A DNA stretch of 64,000 bases, taken from Lampris incognitus. Its lineage: Eukaryota > Chordata > Actinopteri > Lampriformes > Lampridae. A program made the translations under genes and the position numbers. The DNA lies in the NCBI RefSeq assembly GCF_029633865.1, contig NC_079213.1, forward strand, positions 2,968,200-3,032,199, written 5' to 3'. The notes beneath the pieces are model-generated. The model ran no database searches, was not told where the DNA came from, and saw only the letters and a list, made by a program, of their open reading frames with translations. Shown here in pieces: positions 21,176 to 31,751 of this stretch (position 1 is its first letter; every line of letters begins with the position of its first letter).

Positions 21176-21600
21176 GCAGTCCTGCTGCATGCTCAGTAAT
21201 CCAGCTGAGGACATCACAGAGGTTGGATCGGTTCATCTGGGCACAGCGTTAACTGGCAGATACGTGTCATCACTCATCTACTACGTCTCACCTGACTGCA
21301 GGTATCTGGGATACCTGCCAGATACCTGCCAGATACCTGCCAGGTATACCTGCCAGATACCTGCCAGATACCTGCCAGGTATACCTGCCAGATACCTGCC
21401 AGATACCTGCCAGGTATACCTGCCAGATACCTGCCAGATACCTGCCAGATACCCGCCAGATACCTGCCAGATACCTGCCAGATACCTGCCGCCCTGTCAT
21501 TTATATGGGTGGGGATCCAGTTTGTCTTGCTGCATGCTCAGTAATCCAGGGAAATTTATGCGTTGCACCCAGATGAACCAATTCAACTTCCTTTGAACTA
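21176..21600. repeat. Interspersed repeat pieces flanking an 11-bp minisatellite
   Basis: The string GCTGCATGCTCAGTAATCCA occurs at 21186 and 21529. GGTTCATCTGGGCACAGCGTT at 21230 is matched in reverse near 21563-21580, so two pieces of one interspersed repeat, partly inverted, surround the minisatellite. Family not identified. Confidence 0.5.
21298..21490. repeat. 11-bp minisatellite, about 17 copies
   Basis: The unit is AGATACCTGCC, with GGTATACCTGCC junction variants every three to four units and one ACCCGCC. Confidence 0.95.
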
Positions 21601-22030
21601 TCAGGTTTCATACGCAAATAGGTAGAGTCCTAATGGCCATGTGTGCTATTCACAGAGGACTGGGGCATGGATGCGGTCGCAGCACTGTGAGATCCTCCGA
21701 CAGACTGTGAGATTTCAGCAGCCCTATAAGTTCACTGCAGGCCACACTGTGTGACATATGGATCTAATAAACTTGGGTACGACATCAAGTGTGATGTATG
21801 TAGACTGTACGATGACAACACTACTACTTTTTTTTGTTATTGCATTTTTCATTCATGTGCAGATCAATCTCACAAAAAGAAACAGAACATAAACAAATAA
21901 CAAGACAACAACACGGGGTATCGTACAACAATCAACACGGCACTAAACAAATACATTGAAGGCTTTACACAGCGTTAACTGCTTTACTACTCTTTAAACC
22001 ACGTGTCAATATCATATGTAGATTCTATTT

Positions 22031-25000
22031 TTTTATCACTTTAGTTTTTATTGAAAGTTTTTAGGTCGATACAAACATGGCATCCGTATTCAGAAGTAAA
22101 CATTAAATTATCTACATTTACTTGCACACAAGGCAAACAGGGCAACTCAAAACAAACAAACAAAAAACACACAAAAAAATGAACTACAAGAGCTTCCTGT
22201 GGGTCTAACTTTCCAGTCTTAAGTGTTGTCATGAATTCTGTTGTCGCGTGTTTGCTCCTTAAACCATGTCCATTTCTTCCACTGGTCTTCCATCCGAGAT
22301 ACTGTCGGTCTCAATCGATGAGTCAGTTTTTCCATTGTATGAATGTCCTCCACTATTTCCATCCATTGTCCTTGTGTGGGGGCGTCCACCTGGCACCATT
22401 TTCTTGTGATTGCCTTCTTAGCAGCAATCGGCAGTATCTTCACCAAACATCCATCACTTGGCCCTATATCGTCGTTTTTAACATTACAGAAACAGAGGGT
22501 CATATAGCTCTTAGGGAAGTCATATCCAAGTACCTTTTGTATTACATCATGAACCATCTCCCAAAACATCGCTAGCTTATTACATTTCCAAAATATATGC
22601 GAGTGGTCTACATCCTCTGTTCCACATTTCCTCCAGCATGACAGTTTGGTGCTGGAGTATCTATTTTGGATTTTTGGTGTAATAAAAAGACGTATCAGAT
22701 TTTTCCAGGAGAATTCCCTCCATATCCGCGAACTAGTGGAGGATTGATGGACTTTCCACATATTCTGCCAGTCCTCCTCTGTAATTTCTGTGCCAAATTC
22801 TAATTCCCATTTTTCTTTTATATATCTAGTTGAGTGTTTACTAGTTGTGAGAGCTTGATATAGTACAGATATAGTCCTAGATTTTCTCCCTTTATATGCG
22901 TTAATTATAATTTGAATCACGCTGTTCACCTCCATGGAGGGTCCTCTCCTGATACGTTTGTTGTAATAATCCCTTAATTGTAAATATCTAAAGAAGTCAT
23001 GATTCTCCAAATCAAACTTGTCTTTCATACCCTGAAAACTCTCCATCTCCCCTTTTTCCTCTAGAGTGCACCATGCTGTGATTCCCCGGTTAACCCACAG
23101 TTTAAAAACTGTGTCATGCCTCGCTGGAGTAAAGTCTCTATCATATGCTATCCATCTCAATAACTGTATCTCATCTTGTAATTTGTTGATTTTAATCAAT
23201 TTAAACCATAACTCCAGTGTAAATAATGTGACTGAATCCATGTGGGGTTTTGTTTTCTTGTATATTTCTTTATCCCCTAAAATATTCTGGATAGGGTACC
23301 CACCATATTCCCTTTCCATGACTTTCCACTTGGCCATGTAATCTTGCCTACACCAGTCAACAGCATATCTCAGCTGGGCAGCTTTGAAATATTCTTTTAG
23401 ATTTGGTAAACCCATACCTCCCTTTTCCTTTGAGAGCTGGAGAGTTTCATACCTTACTCTGGGCTTCTTCCCTCCCCAAATAAATCTAGATATTGTCCTA
23501 TCCCACCTATCAAATTGAGCTTGAGTCACCTCTACAGGCAACGATTGGAATAGGTAAAGAAGCCTTGGTAGAATATTCATTCTAACTGTCTCAATTCTTG
23601 AGCTGAAGTCAAGTGGCAGAGTGGACCATCTATCAATATCCTTTTGCATCACATCGTTGATCTTGCCGTAATTTGCTTTATGTAATTTAGACAATTCCTT
23701 GGTTATGTAAGTTCCCAAATATTTGATTTTGTTTAGATTCCAATTAAAGTCAAATTTTCCCTTGAATTCTGTGGTTGGAGTATAATTGAGAACTAGCACC
23801 TGTGTTTTTGAGATGTTAATTTTATATCCAGATAAATGACCATATAGTTCTAGTAGCTTCATTAGTTGAGGGAGTGATGTATGTGGTTGCTCAAGATAGG
23901 CTATGACATCATCAGCAAATAGCCCCACCTTGTGGACAGTGCCATTCACTGTCACTCCATTAATTCCTTCATTTTGGCGAATGGCCTCCGCTAAAGGCTC
24001 AATGAATAACGCGAACAGTGTGGGAGACAAACAGCATCCTTGTCTTGTCGACCTCTGCAAACTGAACTTGTCCGTTAAACTCCCGTTTATTTTAATCCGA
24101 GCATTAGGTTGTTGATATAATGTTTTAATACACTGTATTGACTTATTGCTGAACCCTAGTCGTTCCAATACTGCATACAATAAATTCCAAGACACCCGAT
24201 CGAATGCTTTTTCTGCATCTAAACTTACTAATAGTGCAGCTTGTTTTCTCTTACTCGCTTGATCAACAATATGCAATGTCCTTCTGATATTATCATGCGT
24301 TTGTCTTTCTCTCATGAATCCTGTTTGATCTTCATCTATCAAATCACCTATGAATGAGTTTAACCGTTTGGAGATAATTGTCGTATATATTTTATAATCT
24401 ACATTTAATAATGAAATAGGTCTGTAGCTCCCACAATATTCTTTATCCTTTCCCGGTTTTGGAATGACTGTGATTATTGCCTCTGACCATGATGGTGGTA
24501 TCTTATTATTGTGAAGTGTCCAATTGAAGGATCTCAGAAGTATCGGTGCCAGCTCTTCCCTAAACACTTTGTACCATTCTGCAGGGTATCCATCGCTGCC
24601 CGGGCTTCTATTGTTTTTCAAAGAATTTATTGCATCTATCACCTCTTCCATCTTGATGTCAGCTGTTAATTTGTCATTTTGGAGCCGTCCAATTGAGGGT
24701 AAATCTAATGGATTCAAAAAGGTATTAATTTCCGCTTCGGGTGCAGGTGTGGGTTGTGAATATAACTCTTTATAATATCCCAAAAATATGTCCTCTATGC
24801 TTTCTGGTATATTCGTTAACTCGTTTGAATGGGGGTCTCTGATCTTATGTATATGGCCAACTGCTTGCTGTTTGCGAATACATTTTGCCAACAGTTTAGT
24901 TGCGCGCGGGCCTGTTTCATAATATCTTTGTTTGAGAAACAAGCTTTTTTTCTCAACTTCATCTAACAGTTCTTTAGTCATGTCTGACTTAGCCGATTTG

Positions 25001-25735
25001 ATTTGCTCCAACACCACGGGGTTTCCCGCAGTCTGGTATTCCCTCTCCATTTCTCTTAACCTGTCCGTATTCTTTCTGGATATAATTGATCTTGCCTTTT
25101 TGATCAATGCTGAATGCGCTATTAACTTTCCCCTGATGACCGCCTTCATGGCATCCCAAAATATTGTTGGGTCTGCTTCCCCATTGCTGTTTTCTTCTAG
25201 ATATGTCCGAATATCCGCCTTTAACATAATCTTACTCTGCTCACTATTCAGTAGACCCACATTAAACCTCCAAACCGTATTTCGCTTTCTACAATTCAAA
25301 TTAATTTCTAAATATACTGGATTGTGATCTGAGATATCCGCCCCTCCAATCCCACACTCCTTTACTCTGTAAATATCGTCTTTGCTCATAAGGAAATAGT
25401 CTATCCTTGAATGAACTTTATGTACAGCTGAGTAATGTGTATAGTCTTTTTCCTGAGGGTGTAGTTGTCTCCACACATCATCCATCCCCATCTCTTCCAG
25501 TGATATATTTACAAACCGAGTGACCTGTGTTTTAGTCCTTTTGAGACTGGTCGTATCCATTTTGTGATTCAACACGACATTCAAATCTCCCCCACAAATT
25601 AAGACCCCCTCTGACTCGTTTGCTATCTCATCAAACAAAGATTTAAAACATCTTTTATCACTTTCAGGAGGGGCGTATGTATTTACCAGTGTCACTGGTT
25701 TGTTCTCTAACCTCCCCTTCACTATAATATATCTC
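22031..25735 (-). mobile_element. L1-type LINE, 5'-truncated, ORF2 still open
   Basis: Runs right to left. At the 5' end the frame continues upstream of the Met as RYIIV and is then cut near 25735, so most of the endonuclease N-terminus, ORF1 and the 5' UTR are gone. The 3' UTR (22031-22218) is T/G-rich with AATAAA on the minus strand near 22050 and a short A-rich end. 5' truncation is the usual outcome of L1 insertion. The open 3.5-kb frame points to a recent event. Confidence 0.9.
22219..25722 (-). CDS. L1-type ORF2 protein: partial endonuclease, reverse transcriptase, C-terminal CCHC
   Basis: 1167 codons open from the first Met; full-length L1 ORF2 is about 1250-1300, so roughly the first 100 residues are missing. 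In order: partial AP endonuclease (VNTYAPPES near residue 12, GGDLNVVLN near 43, HSRIDYFLMS near 100, DISDHNPVYLE near 130); RT with GSDGYPAEWYK, SYRPISLLNVDYKIY, EDQTGFMRERQTHDNIRR, SLDAEKAFDRVSW, RQGCCLSPTLFALFIEPLAE and the catalytic FADDVIAYL; then a late CWRKCGTEDVDHSHIFWKC, the Cys/His motif at the L1 ORF2 end. RT and FADD look intact, but with an incomplete endonuclease the protein is unlikely to retrotranspose. It lies outside any host transcription unit I can see unless it is in an upstream CMAH intron. Confidence 0.93.
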   Translation of the reverse strand: MKGRLENKPVTLVNTYAPPESDKRCFKSLFDEIANESEGVLICGGDLNVVLNHKMDTTSLKRTKTQVTRFVNISLEEMGMDDVWRQLHPQEKDYTHYSAVHKVHSRIDYFLMSKDDIYRVKECGIGGADISDHNPVYLEINLNCRKRNTVWRFNVGLLNSEQSKIMLKADIRTYLEENSNGEADPTIFWDAMKAVIRGKLIAHSALIKKARSIISRKNTDRLREMEREYQTAGNPVVLEQIKSAKSDMTKELLDEVEKKSLFLKQRYYETGPRATKLLAKCIRKQQAVGHIHKIRDPHSNELTNIPESIEDIFLGYYKELYSQPTPAPEAEINTFLNPLDLPSIGRLQNDKLTADIKMEEVIDAINSLKNNRSPGSDGYPAEWYKVFREELAPILLRSFNWTLHNNKIPPSWSEAIITVIPKPGKDKEYCGSYRPISLLNVDYKIYTTIISKRLNSFIGDLIDEDQTGFMRERQTHDNIRRTLHIVDQASKRKQAALLVSLDAEKAFDRVSWNLLYAVLERLGFSNKSIQCIKTLYQQPNARIKINGSLTDKFSLQRSTRQGCCLSPTLFALFIEPLAEAIRQNEGINGVTVNGTVHKVGLFADDVIAYLEQPHTSLPQLMKLLELYGHLSGYKINISKTQVLVLNYTPTTEFKGKFDFNWNLNKIKYLGTYITKELSKLHKANYGKINDVMQKDIDRWSTLPLDFSSRIETVRMNILPRLLYLFQSLPVEVTQAQFDRWDRTISRFIWGGKKPRVRYETLQLSKEKGGMGLPNLKEYFKAAQLRYAVDWCRQDYMAKWKVMEREYGGYPIQNILGDKEIYKKTKPHMDSVTLFTLELWFKLIKINKLQDEIQLLRWIAYDRDFTPARHDTVFKLWVNRGITAWCTLEEKGEMESFQGMKDKFDLENHDFFRYLQLRDYYNKRIRRGPSMEVNSVIQIIINAYKGRKSRTISVLYQALTTSKHSTRYIKEKWELEFGTEITEEDWQNMWKVHQSSTSSRIWREFSWKNLIRLFITPKIQNRYSSTKLSCWRKCGTEDVDHSHIFWKCNKLAMFWEMVHDVIQKVLGYDFPKSYMTLCFCNVKNDDIGPSDGCLVKILPIAAKKAITRKWCQVDAPTQGQWMEIVEDIHTMEKLTHRLRPTVSRMEDQWKKWTWFKEQTRDNRIHDNT

Positions 25736-26185
25736 TACAACAAAACGAGACTCAAGATAAACATGGTTTATGATCAGTGTCATTCTTCTCGTAATAAAAA
25801 ACAATATCTCGTTTTTCCAGTCAAGTAGTTGAACCAGTCAGTCTCTTAAAGAAGTACTCTTATCTCTAACCAACATAACTCAGTACAATCTAAATCTAAA
25901 TCTCTGGCTTGGAGGGAATCCATCTTGCTCCCTGTGTACAGCCCCAGCAACCCTCGAGCACACAGTCGCCGCCGCTCGTTTTGTTGAATCCATCGCATTT
26001 GGGTCACAGATGCTAACAAGTCTGTTTGTTTGTGTTTAGCGCCAGCAAAGACTCTGCGTCGCGTTGATCAGTGCGTCATTTCCTGCTGCATTTCTATTGG
26101 TTGGTTAGTAGACGTAGGTTGTCATAGCGGTCACATTGCGAGATGGTCATCCTACATTTCTGGCCCTGTCGGACTTTTGTCCCAG
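25736..26185. other. No recognised feature
   Basis: Sequence between the L1 5' junction and the Penelope-like 3' region. Short frames only, no domain, no terminal repeat seen. Confidence 0.4.
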
Positions 26186-28075
26186 GTCATCTTCGGTCGC
26201 AAGACGGTAATAACAGCCGTCTTTGGACCTGTCTCACAGTGTGACGTAGGACCACCGTTTTGGAGCCACAACCAAATATGTCGCCACGTGTAGTCGTCTT
26301 TCATCTAAGAACGTCGCACCAAATCGCACAGTCTGTAGAAAGCTTAAGCCCCCCCCCCCCCCCGGTTCAGGGACGGTCGCTCCCTCTTCACATAGATGGC
26401 CTCGCTGACTCCCCGTTCAAACCAGCGTTCCTCCCTATCAAGGATGTGCACATCCTCATCCTTGAAAGAGTGGCCAGACCAGGACTGTGGAGTCCTGGTC
26501 TGTAGATGGTGTAGACTGTGGAGTCCTGGCCTGTAGGTGGTGTAGACTGTGGAGTCCTGGCCTGTAGATGGTGTAGACTGTGGAGTCCTGGCCTGTAGAT
26601 GGTGTAGACTGTGGAGTCCTGGCCTGTAGATGGTGTAGACTGTGTAGATGGTGTAGACCGTGGAGTCCTGGCCTGTAGATGGTGTAGACTGTGTAGATGG
26701 TGTAGACTGTGGAGTCCTGGCCTGTAGATGGTCCTGGCCTGTAGATGGTGTAGACTGTGGAGTCCTGGCCTGTAGATGGTATAGACCGTGGAGTCCTTGC
26801 CTGTAGATGGTGTAGACTGTGGAGTCCTGGCCTGTAGATGGTGTAGACCGTGGAGTCCTGGCCTGTAGATGGTATAGACTGTGGAGTCCTGGTCTGTAGA
26901 TGGTGTAGACTATGGAGTCCTGGCCTGTAGATGGTGTAGACTGTGGAGTCCTGGCCTGTAGATGGTGTAGACTGTGTAGATGGTGTAGACTGTGGAGTCC
27001 TGGTCTGTAGATGGTGTAGACTGTGGAGTCCTGGCCTGTAGATGGTGTAGACTGTGGAGTCCTGGCCTGTAGATGGTGTAGACCGTGGAGTCCTGGCCTG
27101 TAGATGGTGTAGACTGTGGAGTCCTGGCCTGTAGATGGTGTAGACTGTGGAGTCCTGGCCTGTAGATGGTGTAGACTGTGGAGTCCTGGCCTGTAGATGG
27201 TGTAGACTGTGGAGTCCTGGCCTGTAGATGGTGTAGACTGTGGAGTCCTGGCCTGTAGGTGGTGTAGACTGTGGAGTCCTGGCCTGTAGATGGTGTAGAC
27301 TGTGGAGTCCTGGCCTGTAGATGGTGTAGACTGTGTAGATGGTGTAGACCGTGGAGTCCTGGCCTGTAGATGGTGTAGACTGTGTAGATGGTGTAGACTG
27401 TGGAGTCCTGGCCTGTAGATGGTGTAGACTGTGGAGTCCTGGTCTGTAGATGGTGTAGACTATGGAGTCCTGGCCTGACGTGTTAGCTCTCCTGTGCGTG
27501 CGGTGCCATCCTCTTGGCCAGCGTCTGTTTGGTCAACACAGTCTCACTCCCAACTCGTCACATATGGACGCTTGGCCAGGAGCCCCTCTTCGTCACTTTG
27601 CAACGCATGGGTACCCCTTTGGCGTCATCGTTCAACGTGGAGGGTATTTGATTAGCGGCTGCATACGGCTCATAGGCACACCAATGTACAAGTCACGGCA
27701 ATCCTCCTGGCACTTAACAGTGTACACTTTAATGTTGTGTTTGTGCCGGGGGACCCGATCCTTGGGGTGGACCAACTTCTGGCACAGTGTGTTTTTGGGT
27801 TTGAAAGCAACTGAAACGTGGTTTTTGGAAAATACGCGTCTCAACTGTTCTGACACTCCCGCCACATACAGAATCACCACTGGTTTAAGCTTAGACAGCT
27901 GGTGCACTGTTTGTGGGTCTTCCTGGCTTTGACCAACGCCCAGATAGGATAACCACACTTAACCAGGACCTGTTTACTGTGGGATTTCTCCCCTTCCACG
28001 GCCACTGTGTTGGTCGGGACGTTGTCAGCTTGGTGGTACAGCGTCCTGACAACTCCTAGTTTGTGCTCCAGTCGC
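26186..28075 (-). mobile_element. Penelope-like element 3' portion with GIY-YIG endonuclease, split by its own minisatellite
   Basis: Read right to left: HKLGVVRTLYHQADNVPTN (about 28068-28010), KCGYPIWAL, then VAGVSEQLRRVFSKNHVSVA, FKPKNTLCQKLVHPKDRVPR, and the endonuclease start VYTVKC..DCRDLYIG (27677-27727). Next come KQTLAKRMAPH and SGQDS, the minisatellite (27475-26476), and then GHSFKDEDVHILDREERWFE followed by RGVSEAIYVKRERPSLNRG (about 26472-26362). This is the order expected in the C-terminal half of a Penelope-type protein. The RT region is not present. Stops and frameshifts (YIGVPM for YIGET, a stop soon after) mark it as inactive. Confidence 0.8.
26476..27475. repeat. 31-bp minisatellite derived from Penelope coding sequence, about 31 copies
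   Basis: The plus-strand unit is TGTGGAGTCCTGGCCTGTAG then ATGGTGTAGAC; shorter TGTGTAGATGGTGTAGAC units are interspersed. On the minus strand one unit reads GGCCAGGACTCCACAGTCTA, coding for GQDSTVY. That is the residue run expected between the RRAN.SGQDS block and the GHSF block of the surrounding Penelope frame. Confidence 0.95.
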
Positions 28076-28763
28076 CGCCGGATCTACCATATGGGCAATC
28101 TGGGCATGTGCTCAGGGGCCCCTGAGTGCAAAAGGCCCCTCAGTGATGGGAGGAAAGAAAAAGGTATGCTTTTTTTGTGTGTCTGGCTCCACAGAAATAT
28201 GACACAAAGCTTGACCCATTCTCTTGATAATTATCCATTCAGAATGAAATTAAAGTTGTTTCCAAGAAAATTAAGTCTCACGAATGATTATTATATTGGT
28301 GAGATGGCTGGGCAGGTGGTGGCTGGTGAGCAAGCGGCAGTACACTGTATAGACTGGCTAACAGTCAAGTTGGGTGAGCACAGAGAGCAGGTGGCTTACA
28401 CTGCACAGATTCAAGATCAGTTTTTTCTAAGCCAAGTCAAGGTTAAAAACAGTGGAATGAATGTTTACCTGACCCACTATCAGTCAGGTTGTATCAGTGA
28501 GAAGTGTGCGGGAAAAATTGCCAAGTAGCAGAAAATGGACGGCATTAACCAAAACCCCAGCAGGGCTGCCAAAAGAAAGGAAAGAAAAGGAAGTGAAAGA
28601 AAGGAAAAGGAAGTGAAAGAAGTGGCCACAGTGACAAATAAATAAATCCCACTAATAAGTACCGTTAAAACATTTTTTTTTAAAAACTACACAAAGTGAA
28701 TAAGAAGGCATTCCAACAGATGACGTCGAGCTAGCAAGTAGTAATGCTAGCCTGGAAGCATCT
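28076..28763. other. Unassigned, probably old transposon sequence
   Basis: A 173-codon frame at 28007-28528 shows no domain. 28545-28640 encodes a lysine-rich PSRAAKRKERKEK string in one frame, reminiscent of leaders of some hAT proteins, but that is too weak to call. An A/G-rich AAAGGAAGTGAAAG repeat occurs at 28576-28622. Confidence 0.3.
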
Positions 28764-29160
28764 CCCAGATAGCATCCGGATGTGGGCCACTTCAGGCAAT
28801 GATGCGGCACTGATGGCCTTCTTCTGGCCCTGACAAAATGGATGTGAGCCTGAAATGGTCCACATGTATAAGAGCAAATATGGCCCTTTTCTGGAAAAGA
28901 TGTGGCGCTCTCGGCAACATGTAATCTGGATGTGACTCTGAAGTGGCCCGTGTGGTAAATGGTGAATATGGCCCAAATATCACAAACAAATATGGCCACC
29001 TTTGGCAAATATGTGGCACATGCAGCATTGCTATGGCTTGGTTCTGGCCCAGATCTGGCAAACAGGAATGGACCGCTCAAGTGCCATCATTCCATGATGT
29101 GGGCCAGATGAAAGTGTCGGTGTGGGACGGGTCTGGGCCACAGCAATATTGCTATCTGGG
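28764..29160. mobile_element. Non-autonomous DNA element with 11-bp TIRs (397 bp)
   Basis: The left end is CCCAGATAGCATCCGGATGT. The right end, reverse-complemented, is CCCAGATAGCAATATTGCTG; the first 11 bases are identical. The interior repeats TGTGGGCC / ATGTGGC / ATATGGCC motifs in mixed orientation and has no coding potential. I cannot define the target duplication, so the superfamily is open. Confidence 0.6.
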
Positions 29161-29960
29161 CTACCATCGGTTGCAGCAATGCACAGCTGGATTTTGAGGA
29201 CTTGATCACAGAGTTCGCAAAGAAAAAGCCAAGAAAGAAGAACTTCTAATGGTAAGAACCATCTGATTAGGCTGTCCGTCCACTGAGCAGTATTATCTGT
29301 TGTGATTGTGCGTTGCTGTATATTTTGTGGGTGAGTTTATTTGATATGCTGTTTGCATAACGTGTATTGCATCACTGTGGTGTGATGCTGCTATATTGTG
29401 TTGGAATCCGTTTGTCAAGTTCATTATATGTTGGTTTTTGCAGTTCTGTGTGAAGTCGCCTAGCTCACTTAGTGAGCCTTATTTTGAAACCTGCATTCAG
29501 CTGTGCTGTGTGATTACCTTAGGATGGTGTGGCTGTAAACTTAGTCCTACTCAGTCACATTATTGTGTATCAGTAATAACTGGTGTGCTGTCTACTTGGG
29601 TGGTTTTCAGGGAACACAAATATCTCCTTGGGATGATTTAATCCGTTGTTTCCTTGTCTTGTGATTTGTGAGTGACATGGCAGTACTTGGTGTTTTGAAC
29701 TGTATAGACATACCTGCTCAGCTGGTCTGGTTATTTGGCCTTTGGCCAATAGGTGTGTGATTATGGTTTGGTGGATTTGACATGCCAGCTTGACTGGAAG
29801 CTCAAAATAATTAAGGTGGGGTTTAATGGCTGTGGTGGGTGGTGTGGGATGTGCGTGGTGTGTGTGTGGGAGAGGAGGGTTGAGCTTCAGGGGCCCCTGA
29901 GGGTACTAATCCGGCCTTGGCTCCAGTGGATGATGAGAATTAAACCTTAAGTACTGATCA
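29161..29960. other. No recognised feature
   Basis: Low-homology sequence with short frames only. A GGGGCCCCTGAGGG motif at about 29890 also occurs near 28116, suggesting both are pieces of the same old repeat. Confidence 0.3.
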
Positions 29961-29963
29961 GTA

Positions 29964-30046
29964 TGTGTTGGTTTATGATAAACATCAACAATCAAATGTC
30001 CTGGTGACGGGGGACATTTGATTGTTGTTTACTGTAAACCAACACA
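29964..30046. other. 83-bp near-perfect hairpin
   Basis: Outer arms TGTGTTGGTTTA (29964-29975) and TAAACCAACACA (30035-30046) pair perfectly. Inner arms CAACAATCAAATGTCC (29986-30001) and GGACATTTGATTGTTG (30012-30027) pair perfectly around a 10-nt loop TGGTGACGGG, with a small internal mismatch zone between. The size and shape are like a miRNA precursor, but a tiny fold-back DNA element is equally likely. Confidence 0.75.
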
Positions 30047-30177
30047 TTTAATTATGTTATGCACCATAGAGGGGGAATAATCCAAATCCCTCCCTATCTT
30101 TCTTTGAGGAAGATTGTTTTCAAACATTTCATAATTTTCTGACGCATTTGTTGGCAAACTGGCGATCCTCGGCCCAT

Positions 30178-30290
<113 letters not shown>

Positions 30291-30831
30291 GATATAGATA
30301 GATATAGATAGATAGATAGCTATAGATAGATATGTAGATGAATATATGTAGAGATATATATATCGACCTGTAGATGTCGCTGTGGTTCGTTTCGTGAGGA
30401 ATGGTACATTTGGGTAATCGAGAGGAAGAAAGAGCACCAATTGGACGACCTTGCGTGAAGAGCTAGCACGACTATGGAGTTACAAACTTAAAGTCTAACT
30501 TATTCTACAGTAAGAACATTCTTTGTCAAACGCCAGGAGTAAAACACATAAATAAACAAACGACTAAAAAGAAATGGGTGCTATCAAACCGCCAGGTCTG
30601 TTGAAGGTGGCGGGAAATGTGGCTGCTAAGTGGAGGACCTTCAGGCGGCGATGAGGAAGACAGCCATGCTGCCGGGGCGCTGGGAGTCTTCATCACGTCT
30701 GTGCTGCTCGGGCAGAAAACCAAGATAAGTATGACGAGGTTTTAAAGAAACTTGTCGAAGAAACGTGAAACTTGTGACCGACGTGTGTTTGGCTCGCGTA
30801 TGCAGCGTCATCCAGGGGAGTCGTTTGATAG

Positions 30832-31751
30832 TGTAACCGGGTGTTTTCTTGCCCGGTGCGGGATTCGATACGGGGTGTACCGCACCACAAGGCGGCGTCA
30901 CTAACCGCTCGGATAAAGCAGGGGTCCCCAACAGGCGGCCCGCGGGCCACGTCCGGCCCGTGACGGGTTGATTTATGGTCCGCGAGAATTTTTGGAGAAA
31001 TGCCAGGTTTTTTTTTATTTCCCTACCAAAAAAAATGTAATTTCTTAGTAAAAGTAAGACTAGTAATATATCGAAAAATAGATGAAAAATCTCTGTTTAA
31101 ATTATAATACCTGCAACGTATCGACACCAAAACAAACTAACGAACAACATGCTACTGGAGGTTGAGTGGCTAAAAGTGGCCCGCTATGAAACGTAATTGG
31201 GGACCCCTGGGCTAAAGGGTCAGACCCGCTAGCTAGGGGCTAACGTGTCTTATTAGTAGTTTACAGTCGTCACCCTCTCCCGGAAGCGCGCCCTCGCGCT
31301 TTGTTCTTCCCGCGCTCCGAAGAGACTTCTGAGGATCTGCACAATTCCGGTTCCCACCGCTGCCACCAATGTAACCGGTTATGTTCTTGCCCGGTGCGGG
31401 ATTCGATACGGGGTGTACTGCACCACAAGGCGGCGTCACTAACCGCTCGGCTAAAGGCTCAGCAGACCCGTTAGCTGGGGGCTAACGTGTCTTATTAGTA
31501 GCTTACAGTCGTCACCCTCTCCCGGATTCGCGCCCTCGCGCTTTGTTCTTCCCGCGCTCCGAAGAGACTTCTGAGGATCTGCACACTTCCGGTTCCCGCC
31601 GCTGCCACCCTAGTGTAACCGGTTATTTTGTTGCCCGGTGCGGGATTCGATACGGGGTGTACTGCACCACAAGGCGGCGTCACTAACCGCTCGGCTAAAG
31701 GGTCAGCAGACCCGTTAGCTAGGGGCTAACGTGTCTTATTAGTAGCTTACA
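30832..31751 (-). mobile_element. Tandem TRIM family 1 array: three LTRs, two internal regions
   Basis: All copies point left. LTR-A is 30832-31265 (135 bp once the nested 291-bp MITE and one 8-bp duplication are removed), LTR-B 31370-31507 (138 bp), LTR-C 31614-31751 (138 bp). Internal regions are 31266-31369 (104 bp) and 31508-31613 (106 bp). The PBS is intact at 31352-31368 (minus strand) and mutated beside LTR-C (CCCGCCGCTGCCACC). All LTRs start TGTAA and end TTACA in element orientation and carry the A-box TAGCCGAGCGG (LTR-A has TATCC at the disrupted site). LTR-int-LTR-int-LTR is the product expected from unequal recombination between LTRs. Confidence 0.85.
30919..31209. mobile_element. 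Non-autonomous hAT element (MITE), 291 bp, inside LTR-A
   Basis: The left TIR is CAGGGGTCCCCAAC. The right TIR, reverse-complemented, is CAGGGGTCCCCAAT. The 8-bp target duplications are GGATAAAG (30911-30918) and GGCTAAAG (31210-31217), with one mismatch; the second matches the undisrupted LTR sequence CTCGGCTAAAGG. No coding sequence. Confidence 0.9.

Noticed and set aside
22231..25327. Plus-strand frames of 70-131 codons
   Set aside because: Shadows of the minus-strand L1 ORF2.
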